This document shows, one piece after another, positions 7,502 through 15,120 of a stretch of 64,000 bases of DNA. This DNA is from Bradyrhizobium diazoefficiens. Lineage in GTDB: Bacteria > Pseudomonadota > Alphaproteobacteria > Rhizobiales > Xanthobacteraceae. Location: NCBI RefSeq assembly GCF_016612535.1, contig NZ_JAENXS010000003.1, positions 248,001-312,000 of the forward strand, written 5' to 3'. The notes beneath the pieces are model-generated. The model was given only the letters and a program-made list of their open reading frames with translations. It was not told the DNA's origin and made no database searches. Position numbers and translations under genes: made by a program. The first letter of the stretch is position 1, and every line of letters starts with the position of its first letter.

Positions 7502-8323
7502 ATGAACGCACATGCATCCACGGCACGCGCCGACCACAGCCAGCCGGTCCATATCGGCGATCATTTGCGCGAATGGCGGCAGCGCCGGCGCATGAGCCAG
7601 CTCGATCTCGCGGGCGAGGCGGAGATCTCGGCGCGCCATCTCAGCTTCGTCGAGACCGGCCGCGCCGCGCCCTCGCGCGACATGGTGCTGCGGCTCGCCG
7701 AGCGTCTCGACGTGCCCTTGCGCGAACGCAATTTGCTGCTGGTCGCCGCCGGCTACGCGCCGGCCTTTCCGCAGCGCCCGCTGGAGGATCCCGCCTTGAA
7801 ATCAGCCCGTCAGGCGATCGGCCTCGTGCTTAGGGCACACGAACCCAATCCGGCGCTGGCCTATGACCGGCACTGGAACCTGGTGACCGCCAATCGCATG
7901 GTGGCGCCGCTGCTCGAAGGCATTCCGGAGCGGCTGCTCGGCCAGCCCTTCAACGTGCTGCGGCTCGCCTTTCATCCCGAGGGGCTGGCGCCGCGCACGG
8001 TCAATCTCGCGGAGTGGTGCGCGCATCTGCTCGAGCGCTTGCACCGGCAATGCGAGGCGACAGCGGATCCGGAGCTGATCAAGCTCTACCACGACCTCAA
8101 GAGCTATCCGATCCCGGCGCGATCGGGCCCGCTGTCGAGCGACAACGTCGCGATCCCCCTCAAGCTGCGCCATGACGGGGGGATCCTCAGTTTCTTCTCC
8201 ACCACCATGGTGTTCGGAACGCCGGTCGACATCACCCTGTCGGAGCTGGCGCTGGAGACGTTCTTTCCGGCCGACGAGCGCACCGCCGGATGGCTTAAGC
8301 AGACGGCCGCAAATATGGCCTAG
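7502..8323 (+). CDS. XRE-family regulator with MmyB-type ligand domain
   Basis: The product is 273 residues. Residues 17-75 hold a Cro/C1-type helix-turn-helix (LREWRQRRRMSQLDLAGEAEIS, then ISARHLSFVETGRAAPS). Residues 110-270 match the MmyB-like ligand-binding domain: ALAYDRHWNLVTAN, then a conserved NVLRLAFHPEGLAPR segment, and an FFSTTMVFGTPVDITLSELALETFFPAD region, a family best known from a Streptomyces antibiotic regulator. It probably controls the divergent two-gene unit at 6735-7400 or itself; no clear operator is visible. The ATG at 7502 follows GGTAGG. Confidence 0.9.
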   Translation: MNAHASTARADHSQPVHIGDHLREWRQRRRMSQLDLAGEAEISARHLSFVETGRAAPSRDMVLRLAERLDVPLRERNLLLVAAGYAPAFPQRPLEDPALKSARQAIGLVLRAHEPNPALAYDRHWNLVTANRMVAPLLEGIPERLLGQPFNVLRLAFHPEGLAPRTVNLAEWCAHLLERLHRQCEATADPELIKLYHDLKSYPIPARSGPLSSDNVAIPLKLRHDGGILSFFSTTMVFGTPVDITLSELALETFFPADERTAGWLKQTAANMA

Positions 8324-8390
8324 CGCCCTTGCCTCGGGCGGCGTTCGGCTTATGTTTCGGACAAAATTGCACCGCCCAAAGGAGGCGCCC

Positions 8391-9056
8391 ATGAGCACGC
8401 TGAAGCCGCTCCAGATCGATGTCGTCTCCGACGTGGTGTGCCCCTGGTGCTATATCGGCAAGCACCGGATCGAGAGCGCGCTTGCGCTCGCGCCCGACGT
8501 TCCGGTCAAGCTGAATTTCCGCCCGTTTTTCCTCAATCCCTGGGTGCCGCGCGAAGGCATCAGTCGCGAGGATTATCTCACCACCAAATTCGGCTCGGTG
8601 GAGGCCTATAAGGGTATTGCCGGGCGCGTGGTCGCGGCCGCCAGCGAAGAGGGGCTCGTCTACAAGCCCGAGCTTGTGGCGCGCCAACCCAACACGACCG
8701 ACTGCCACCGCCTGATCCTCTGGGCCGAAGCGATCGACAAGGCGCCGGAGATGAAGCAGCGCCTGATGGAGCTGTATTTTCGCGACGGCGGCGATCTCAC
8801 CGACGTCGACGTGCTGGTGCAGGCGGCGGCCGATGTCGGTCTCGATGCCGACGACGTGCGCAAGCGCCTCGCCACCGACGAGGACGTCGCGCGCGTGTCG
8901 GCGGACGCACAGGAGGCCGCCGAGAAGGGCATCTCCGGCGTGCCGACCTACGTGTTCGCGCAAAAATATGCCGTCTCCGGCGCGCAGGATCCGAACCTGC
9001 TCGCCCGCGCCATCCGTCAGGTTTCGGCGGAGATCAACGCGCAGGCGGCGGAGTAG
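8391..9056 (+). CDS. DsbA-family oxidoreductase (FrnE-like)
   Basis: The product is 221 residues and cytoplasmic, with no signal peptide. It has a thioredoxin-like fold with the active-site motif C17-P-W-C20 (DVVCPWCYIGKHR) typical of FrnE/2-hydroxychromene-2-carboxylate isomerase-like DsbA proteins. The cis-proline loop GISGVPTYVF lies near residue 185. A near-perfect ribosome site (AAAGGAGG) precedes the ATG. FrnE homologues act as disulfide isomerases in redox stress; the substrate here is unknown. The last 23 bases overlap tail-to-tail with the acetyltransferase on the other strand. Confidence 0.9.
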   Translation: MSTLKPLQIDVVSDVVCPWCYIGKHRIESALALAPDVPVKLNFRPFFLNPWVPREGISREDYLTTKFGSVEAYKGIAGRVVAAASEEGLVYKPELVARQPNTTDCHRLILWAEAIDKAPEMKQRLMELYFRDGGDLTDVDVLVQAAADVGLDADDVRKRLATDEDVARVSADAQEAAEKGISGVPTYVFAQKYAVSGAQDPNLLARAIRQVSAEINAQAAE

Positions 9057-10227
9057 CGTTCGCCTGTTTGCGGATCAGATGAATGGTGCGCCGTGCCGCG
9101 TCGCGTGCCAAGCCTCGAGCGAGCAGCGCTGCATGAATCAGCGCCACCATCGGATCATTTCGCCTCAGCGGGATCAGCACATCGCCGATGGCAAAGCGGC
9201 CGCGCCAGATCGGGTTGATCATGGGATGATCGGCGCTCGCGGTGGAGTCCGCGCTCGCAATGGCCGGATCTGCACAGAGATGGCGCGTCAGATCGAGCGT
9301 GAGCTGCACGCCCGGCGAATATTTTGCAAAGCGCTCGTCGATGCCGAGCTTGAAGAAGAACGCGCGGTCCTGGTGGCGCAGCACGATGCCGGCGGCGACT
9401 GGAATCGTGCCGGCGCGGAGCGTGATGATCTCGCATTGCGCGGTCTCCGCGAGCGCAGGCACCGCGCGGCGGATGAAGGCCGCATCGCCGGCGTCTTGGA
9501 TCAGCGCGGTGCCGCGCTTGCCCTTCCAGCCGCTGGCTTCGAGGTGCAGGAACGTTTCGAGCGCGACCCTGATCTCATCCGGCCTGCGCGCGATGTCAAA
9601 GCTGATGACGCCATGCTCCGCCAAACGATGGCGCTGGCGGCGCAGCTCCTTCAGCTTCTTGGCGCCGAGCGCCTCGTGCAGCAGCCTGTCGCCATCCTGT
9701 GTCGCATCGAGGCTGGCGCGGATGTAGGAGAAGAGCACGCGCGGCTTCAAGCCGGCGGGATTCAGAACTTGACTGAGCGAGCTCATCGCGGCGCCGTCAA
9801 GCGCGACATCGCGCAGGATCAGCGTGTGCGCGCCGGCCTCGCGCGCTCGTTGCAGCAGGCGCGTCGCGGCTTCGAGCGAAGCGTCGCGGTCGATCAGTGG
9901 GCTGCACAGTGTGCCATAGGGATGCGCGCTCACCAGCGCAGGCAGGGGGATTTTCCAGGCCTGCCAGAGCGAGACCACCGGCATCAAGCCGATCAGCCGC
10001 GTCGAGGAGCCGCCGCAGACGGACAGGGCCGAGGCACCGGTACGGTCGCGCGCGGTTGCGCTGACGGCGAGCTCCCAGGCGGGCAGGTAATAGCCGTTAG
10101 GCTCGACCGTGCGCTGCGCGAGCGCGCGCCATTGGCCGGGCTCGATCGCCGTGAGCGGGACGAGCGCGTGCGTGGCATCGTTCGCCGATGCCGGATTGAT
10201 CGCAGCCTGGTGCGCGATGTCGACCAC
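9034..10227 (-). CDS. GNAT-family acyltransferase, CelD/BioF2 type
   Basis: The product is 397 residues from a GTG start (10225-10227). The central and C-terminal half fits the Acetyltransf_6 (CelD-like) domain: LGAKKLKELRRQRHRLAEHG near residue 185, LHLEASGWKGKRGTAL near 230, then AGTIPVAAGIVLRHQDRAFFFKLGIDERFAKYSPGVQL as recognisable parts. Such proteins transfer acyl or aminoacyl groups and often act in exopolysaccharide or cellulose synthesis. No polysaccharide genes are next to it, so the substrate is unknown. It is convergent with the FrnE gene and overlaps it by 23 bases. Confidence 0.85.
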   Translation of the reverse strand: MVDIAHQAAINPASANDATHALVPLTAIEPGQWRALAQRTVEPNGYYLPAWELAVSATARDRTGASALSVCGGSSTRLIGLMPVVSLWQAWKIPLPALVSAHPYGTLCSPLIDRDASLEAATRLLQRAREAGAHTLILRDVALDGAAMSSLSQVLNPAGLKPRVLFSYIRASLDATQDGDRLLHEALGAKKLKELRRQRHRLAEHGVISFDIARRPDEIRVALETFLHLEASGWKGKRGTALIQDAGDAAFIRRAVPALAETAQCEIITLRAGTIPVAAGIVLRHQDRAFFFKLGIDERFAKYSPGVQLTLDLTRHLCADPAIASADSTASADHPMINPIWRGRFAIGDVLIPLRRNDPMVALIHAALLARGLARDAARRTIHLIRKQANATPPPAR

Positions 10228-10394
10228 GTCCCGTCGTCCCCGTTCACGCTGGGTATCAGCCGGCGTTACGCGGCCATGCTTAGCGCAAAGATTGGAAAAT
10301 ACCGTTGGGACGCCGCTTCAATTCGAATGGTATTGTTAACGCCTCATTGAGCATGCCGGCGGCCCGCCGCCGGATGTTCCACGGAACCTGGGTG

Positions 10395-11834
10395 TTACTG
10401 GTCGCCCGGCACGAAATGGTCGCGGGCGCTTGCGCGTCCGCCGCTAGCGGTGTCGGTGATGGCGATGTCGATGTCGCGCGAGGTCTTCGGCAGCTCGGCA
10501 GGGCCGACCTGCACCGACAGTCTGACCTCGCGGGTCTGATCCTGTCCGACCTCGACGACGGGCTTGCCGTCGGGGCTGGCCTCGATGCCGGCGATGCGAA
10601 CGGTTGCGCCGGGCAGTCCGGAGACCTCGAGCGCGAACGATCGTTGCGTGCCCTTGTTGAGGATGCGGACGGTGTAGTCGTTGCGCACGCCGCCATCCGA
10701 GAGCTGAACGAAGAGGGGATTGCGCTCGTGCAGCACGCTGACGTCCATCGTCGCACGCGTGGCGAGGGCATGGAGCATGATACTGCCGACGATGGCGATG
10801 GCCGCAGCGTAGACCAGCGTGCGCGCGCGGATGATGCGGTAGATCGGCGTCTTGCCTTCGCGCCGGCGCTGCATGTTGATGTCGGTGTCGTAACCGAGCA
10901 GGCCTGCGGGGCGGCCGATCTCGCGCATGACGTTGTCGCAGGCATCGATGCACAGGCCACACTGAATGCAGCCGAGCTGGATTCCTTCGCGGATATCCAC
11001 GCCGGTCGGGCAGACATTGATGCATTGGTGGCAGTCGACGCAGTCGCCGGCCAGACCGCCATGGGCGCGGGCTGCCTCCGCCTTCTTCACCGACATCCGC
11101 GGCTCGCCGCGGTCTGGGCGATAGGTGACGTTGAGCGCCCACTCGTCGGTCAATGCCGCCTGGATGCGCGGCCAGGGGCACATGTAGATGCAGACCTGCT
11201 CGCGGGCGTGACCGGCGAACAGGTAGGTCGTCGCGGTCAGGATGCCGATCCAGAGATAGGAGACGAGGGGAGCCTGGAAGGTGGCGAGGTCCTTCACCAG
11301 CGTCGGCGCGTCGGCGAAATACAGCACCCAGGCGCCGGCGGTCCACCAGGCGATCATGATCCAGAGAAAGTGTTTCAGCACGACCTTTCGGACGTGATCG
11401 AACGTCCAATAGCGCTTGTCGCCCTGCATGCGCTCGCGCCGGTCGCCCTCGACCCAGCGCTCCACCGCGTAGAACAGGTCGGTCCACACCGTCTGCGGGC
11501 ACAGATAGCCGCACCACAGCCGGCCGGCGACCGCATTCATCAGGAACAGCGTCATCGCCGCGATGATCAGCAGACCGGTGAAATAATAGACCTCCTGCGG
11601 CCACAGCTCGATGAAGAAGAAGTAGAAGCGGCGATGGGGAAGGTCGATCAGCACCGCCTGGTCCGGCAGGCCGGGCCCGCGGTTCCAGCGCATGAACGGC
11701 AGCAGGTAGTAGGTCCCGAGCGTGACGCAGAGGATCGCCCATTTGATGCGGCGGAACGGGCCGTGGACCGACTGGGGATAGACCTTCTTGCGCTTCTGGT
11801 AGAGAGGTCCTTCGATGAAGGTGTCGTCGGTCAT
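10395..11834 (-). CDS. CcoG/FixG-like cytochrome oxidase accessory protein
   Basis: The product is 479 residues: an N-terminal membrane region of several helices, then two [4Fe-4S] ferredoxin-type clusters (C265, C268, C271, C275 and C289, C292, C295, C299), a further helix and a C-terminal immunoglobulin-like IG-FixG domain. The CxxxCP motifs at C108/C112 and C215/C219 are also conserved. In Rhodobacter, CcoG has been shown to be a copper(II) reductase serving cbb3 oxidase assembly. The usual companions ccoH, ccoI and ccoS are absent. The gene lies instead downstream of SQR and a DUF2892 gene on the same strand, so it is probably a paralogue serving sulfide-linked respiration. The ATG at 11834 has GGGGGAA upstream; an alternative is 11852. 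Confidence 0.93.
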   Translation of the reverse strand: MTDDTFIEGPLYQKRKKVYPQSVHGPFRRIKWAILCVTLGTYYLLPFMRWNRGPGLPDQAVLIDLPHRRFYFFFIELWPQEVYYFTGLLIIAAMTLFLMNAVAGRLWCGYLCPQTVWTDLFYAVERWVEGDRRERMQGDKRYWTFDHVRKVVLKHFLWIMIAWWTAGAWVLYFADAPTLVKDLATFQAPLVSYLWIGILTATTYLFAGHAREQVCIYMCPWPRIQAALTDEWALNVTYRPDRGEPRMSVKKAEAARAHGGLAGDCVDCHQCINVCPTGVDIREGIQLGCIQCGLCIDACDNVMREIGRPAGLLGYDTDINMQRRREGKTPIYRIIRARTLVYAAAIAIVGSIMLHALATRATMDVSVLHERNPLFVQLSDGGVRNDYTVRILNKGTQRSFALEVSGLPGATVRIAGIEASPDGKPVVEVGQDQTREVRLSVQVGPAELPKTSRDIDIAITDTASGGRASARDHFVPGDQ

Positions 11835-11869
11835 GGCATTCCCCCGCATCACTGGCTGCGTCGGCGTGG

Positions 11870-12073
11870 TTACGAGAACGCGCAGCCGCCGCGCAATCCG
11901 AGCTTCTTGAACACGATCGCGGCCGGGCAGAAGCCGGTGAACGAGGCCTGGATCATGTTCAGGCCGGCGAAAGCCGTCAGCAGGTACCAGTAGGCGTTGA
12001 CGTAGGCGCCGAGCGCGAGTCCGAGCAGGACGATGGATCCTGCAAAGGCGAGAACGGCTTTATCGACATTCAT
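11870..12073 (-). CDS. DUF2892/YgaP-type small membrane protein
   Basis: The 67-residue protein has two transmembrane helices and the family signature GFCPAAIVFKKLGLRGGC near its end, with two cysteines flanking the second helix. It starts at ATG 12071-12073 after AAGGAG. DUF2892 proteins often sit with rhodanese, SQR or BigR genes, and the YgaP rhodanese is fused to such a segment, so a role in handling sulfane sulfur at the membrane is plausible. It lies between the deleted thioredoxin and ccoG in the same operon. Confidence 0.88.
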   Translation of the reverse strand: MNVDKAVLAFAGSIVLLGLALGAYVNAYWYLLTAFAGLNMIQASFTGFCPAAIVFKKLGLRGGCAFS

Positions 12074-12102
12074 GGCATGCTCCTTGTTAAAGTATGGCGA
12101 CG

Positions 12103-12293
12103 TTACGAACGGCCGAGGTTGGCTTCGGTCCAGGCGACGATGCTGCGTGCGTCCATTGCACCGGAATGGCGGGCGACCTCGCGGCCGCCGCGCATCAGCA
12201 AGGCCCGCACCACAGCGCCCAGACGTCGACCAGCACGGGATTGTCGCTGCTGGCGACGTGGCGGCCAAAGGCTTCTTCGTTCGCCGCGCTCAT
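12103..12293 (-). pseudogene. Thioredoxin with out-of-frame internal deletion
   Basis: The first 32 codons read as the N-terminal half of a thioredoxin: MSAANEEAFG, then NPVLVDVWALWCGPC with the active site intact, and then a TGA at 12195-12197. The C-terminal end of a thioredoxin follows at once in another frame (RGGREVARHSGAMDARSIVAWTEANLGRS, in parts) to a TAA at 12103-12105. About 55-60 residues between CGPC and the last strand are missing and the join is out of frame. The ATG overlaps the SQR stop codon (ATGA), so the intact ancestor was translationally coupled to SQR. The remnant cannot fold as a thioredoxin. Confidence 0.88.
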
Positions 12294-13576
12294 GTGCCTG
12301 TCCGGACTTCCTTGATCTTGGCGATGTTCAGCCTGTCGAGCAGGAAGCGCTCGTAGAACGGCTCGCTCTCGCCGCGCCGCATCTTGCGCAGGAAATATTT
12401 CTCGAAGGCGACCTTGGCGTAGTGCACCCACTCGCCTTTGGACGACCAGTTGACGTTGCGCGGCGGAATCTGCGGCTGCGCGAGGAAAGCGACGCCGGAA
12501 TCGCCGAAGTCCGCGAGGCAGATGGCGTTCCAGGTCGGCTGCGCCGTCGGCGGCCGGCCGCGGAGCACGGCGCCGATGTTCATCGCGGTCGCCGTCACCA
12601 TGGATTCGATCATGAAGCCGGTCTTCGGTACGCCGACCGGCACCGGTGTCGCGCCGACCGGTGCGATCGCGACGCAGACACCGACCGCAAAAACGTTGGG
12701 GAATGCCGGGTTCTGCTGATGCTTGTCGACGAGGACGAAACCGCGAGGATTGGTCAGCTTCTCGATCCCACGCACCGCCTCGACGCCGCGAAAGGCCGGC
12801 AACATCATCGAATAGGCAAAGGGCAACTCGTGCGCCTTGCGGGAGGTGCCGTCGTCCGCAAATTCCTCCACCGACATCAAGCCCGGGGCAACCTTGTCGA
12901 CGCGGGCATTGGTGATCCACTTGATGTGCTTCTCTCGCATCTCGCTTTCGAGAAGACCCTTGGTGTCGCCGACGCCATCGAGACCGAGATGGCCGATATA
13001 CGGCTCCGAGGTGACGAACGTCATCGGGACCCGGTCGCGCAGCTTGCGGCGGCGCAGCTCCGTTTCCAGGATGAAGAGGAATTCGTAGGCCGGCCCGAAA
13101 CAGGACGCTCCCTGCACCGCTCCGATCACGACGGGACCGGGGTTCGCGGCGAGGATCTCGAACGCTTCTTTCGCGCGCGTCGCATGGTCGACGTGACAAA
13201 TGGATTGAGTATGGCCTTGCGGTCCAAGACCGGGGATTTCGTCGAACGCAAGTTCGGGGCCGGTTGCGACGACCAGATAGTCATAGTCGATCGACGTGCC
13301 GTCGCCGAGTTCGACCCGGTTTTCTGCAGGGTGGACCCGCTTGGCGCCTTGCGTCAGCAGGCGCACACCTTTGCGCTTCATGATCTCTTCGAGATCGATC
13401 TCGATCTCGTCGCGCTTGCGCCAGCCGATCGCAACCCAAGGATTGGACGGTACGAAGTGATAGACCGCTCCTTGCGACACCACGCTCAGGCGGTCTTCCT
13501 TTCTCAACTGCGGCAGCAATTCATAGGCCATCAGCGTTCCGCTCAGACCGGCTCCGATTACGACAACTTCCGCCAT
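12290..13576 (-). CDS. sqr: Sulfide:quinone oxidoreductase (FAD-dependent)
   Basis: The product is 428 residues with an N-terminal FAD-binding fold (VVVIGAGLSG at 4-13). All three redox cysteines of SQR are found: C127 (SICHVD), C159 (GASCFGPAYEF) and C353 (AICLADFGDS), matching C128, C160 and C356 of the Acidithiobacillus enzyme. The C-terminal WVHYAKVAFEKYF amphipathic segment anchors SQR to the membrane. The enzyme oxidises sulfide to polysulfide or persulfide and reduces quinone. The ATG at 13576 has GGAGG upstream. It is divergent from a BigR/SqrR-type sensor with a palindromic operator between them and is followed by trx (broken), DUF2892 and ccoG. Confidence 0.93.
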   Translation of the reverse strand: MAEVVVIGAGLSGTLMAYELLPQLRKEDRLSVVSQGAVYHFVPSNPWVAIGWRKRDEIEIDLEEIMKRKGVRLLTQGAKRVHPAENRVELGDGTSIDYDYLVVATGPELAFDEIPGLGPQGHTQSICHVDHATRAKEAFEILAANPGPVVIGAVQGASCFGPAYEFLFILETELRRRKLRDRVPMTFVTSEPYIGHLGLDGVGDTKGLLESEMREKHIKWITNARVDKVAPGLMSVEEFADDGTSRKAHELPFAYSMMLPAFRGVEAVRGIEKLTNPRGFVLVDKHQQNPAFPNVFAVGVCVAIAPVGATPVPVGVPKTGFMIESMVTATAMNIGAVLRGRPPTAQPTWNAICLADFGDSGVAFLAQPQIPPRNVNWSSKGEWVHYAKVAFEKYFLRKMRRGESEPFYERFLLDRLNIAKIKEVRTGT

Positions 13577-13654
13577 GGGTACCTCCGTTGGATCAGGCTG
13601 CTCCTCCGGTTCAGTTCCGGTTGCCGCCGCAGCGCTTGACGATATATTTGTAAA

Positions 13655-13668
13655 TGCGTATATACGCA
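13655..13668. promoter_or_regulatory. Candidate BigR/SqrR operator
   Basis: TGCGTATATACGCA is a perfect 14-bp palindrome in an AT-rich spacer (ATATATTTGTAAA upstream). It ends 3 bases before the regulator's ATG at 13672 and lies 79 bases from the sqr start, so a single dimer there could repress both directions. Confidence 0.7.
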
Positions 13669-13671
13669 AGT

Positions 13672-13992
13672 ATGAAAATAGATAGCGAGATCATGGAGCG
13701 CGCGGCGGACCAGGCGAGCGAATTGTTGAAGGCGCTCTCCAACCGTCACCGTCTTCTCATCATCTGCCAGTTGATCGACGGCGAGCGGTCGGTCGGCGAA
13801 CTGGCCGAATTCCTGAGCCTGCGGGACTCCACGGTTTCCCAGCATCTCGCGCTCCTCCGCAAGGACGGCCTGGTATCTGCACGGCGCGATGCGCAAACGA
13901 TCTTCTATTCGATCGCCAGCGAGCCGGCGCGCGAAATCCTGAAGACGCTCTATCAGGTATTTTGTGCGCCGAAGTCCGCAAAGACGAAATGA
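13672..13992 (+). CDS. ArsR-family persulfide-sensing repressor (BigR/SqrR type)
   Basis: The product is 106 residues, a winged-helix ArsR/SmtB protein. The recognition helix region reads SVGELAEFLSLRDSTVSQHLALLR (residues 40-63 in parts). It lacks metal-binding CxC motifs and instead has two lone cysteines, C32 in the second helix (LLIICQL) and C98 near the end (QVFCAP). These are the positions that form the tetrasulfide link in BigR and SqrR, which release DNA when sulfide is present. The ATG at 13672 is preferred; the in-frame ATG at 13654 overlaps the palindrome. It is divergent from sqr, which supports the assignment. Confidence 0.88.
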   Translation: MKIDSEIMERAADQASELLKALSNRHRLLIICQLIDGERSVGELAEFLSLRDSTVSQHLALLRKDGLVSARRDAQTIFYSIASEPAREILKTLYQVFCAPKSAKTK

Positions 13993-14085
13993 AGCCTAGG
14001 AGATGACGGGCGTGCGCGCCTTGCGCGAGATCAACGTGCCTCCGCCTGATGTGGATGAAATGAGAGGACACCGCTGCGCGGTGCG

Positions 14086-15120
14086 ATGAACCCGATGATG
14101 ATGGGGATGTGTCCCGTGCAATACGTGGCGCGATGCCTGGGGCTTCTAGTTGTATTGGCGGTGATCGGCGCGCCGGCAGGATGCGTCGCTGCGGCGGGAT
14201 CGCTCACCGTGGCACAGCAGCCGGTTACCGACGAGAAGGCCGTCTTCGCGACGGTCGAGAGCATCAGCGTGGTCCCCGCACGCGGCCGGATCGGCGGGAC
14301 CGTCGTGCAGCTCAAGGTGAGGGAGGGCGACAGCGTCACCGCAGGCCAGGCTATTGCCGCCATCGGCGACGAAAAGCTCGTCCTTCAGATGAAATCGCTC
14401 GACGCGCAGATCGAGGCGCTCCATGCGCAAGCGAACCAGGCGCAGATCGATTTCACCCGGACGGAAGGGCTGGTCGAGCGCGGCATCCTGCCACGCGTCA
14501 AGCTCGACGAGCAGCGCACGGCGCTCAACGTCGCCGACAACGGCCTGCGCGCGAAGACCGCGGAGCGAGCCGTCATCAATGAACAGCTCAACCAGGGCCA
14601 GGTGCTCGCGCCGGCGGACGGGCGTGTTCTGAAGCGATTGATTACCTTGGGTTCTGTCGTGCTCGCCGGCGACCCGATCGTGACGATCGCGCAGCAGAAC
14701 TTCAAGTTGCGGCTGCGCGTGCCCGAACGCCACGCCCGCTTCCTGAAAGCCGGCGACAAGGTCCGCGTCGATGGTGCCGAACTCGCGGGAGAAGCCTCGA
14801 GATGGGGTGTGATCGACCTCGTCTATCCGCAGATCGAGGAAGGACGCGTCATTGCAGACGCGACCGTCGAAGGGCTGGGTGAATATTTCGTCGGCGATCG
14901 CTTGCGGGTCTGGGTCTCCGCAGGCACGCGGCCAGCCTTCGTCATCCCCACTAACTATGTCACGACACGTTTCGGCATTGACTACGTGCAGCTCAGGAGG
15001 GGGGACGAATCGATCGATGTGCCGGTGCAACGCGGCCGCAACATGCCGACGCCTGCGCTTCCCGACGGGCTCGAAATCCTGTCCGGCATTCGAGCCGGCG
15101 ACCAGCTGGTGCGACCGTGA
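14086..15120 (+). CDS. RND efflux periplasmic adaptor (HlyD/MFP family)
   Basis: The product is 344 residues with an N-terminal signal segment (hydrophobic residues 16-36, ending near AGCVAAAG). A lipoyl-like half motif (GTVVQLKVREGDSVTAGQAIAAIGD), a long coiled-coil hairpin (about 100-170) and the second lipoyl half (VLAPADGRVLKRLITLGSVVLAGDPI, in parts) follow. The protein links an inner-membrane RND pump to an outer-membrane channel. It overlaps the pump gene by GTGA (15117-15120). No outer-membrane TolC-like gene is adjacent. It starts 93 bases after the BigR-like gene on the same strand and may share its promoter. Confidence 0.9.
   Translation: MNPMMMGMCPVQYVARCLGLLVVLAVIGAPAGCVAAAGSLTVAQQPVTDEKAVFATVESISVVPARGRIGGTVVQLKVREGDSVTAGQAIAAIGDEKLVLQMKSLDAQIEALHAQANQAQIDFTRTEGLVERGILPRVKLDEQRTALNVADNGLRAKTAERAVINEQLNQGQVLAPADGRVLKRLITLGSVVLAGDPIVTIAQQNFKLRLRVPERHARFLKAGDKVRVDGAELAGEASRWGVIDLVYPQIEEGRVIADATVEGLGEYFVGDRLRVWVSAGTRPAFVIPTNYVTTRFGIDYVQLRRGDESIDVPVQRGRNMPTPALPDGLEILSGIRAGDQLVRP

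Noticed and set aside
10305..11993. 562-codon open frame on the plus strand opposite ccoG
   Set aside because: The minus strand encodes CcoG with all cluster cysteines; the plus frame is a high-GC artefact.
12077..13639. 520-codon open frame on the plus strand opposite sqr
   Set aside because: SQR on the minus strand has full motifs; the plus frame has none.
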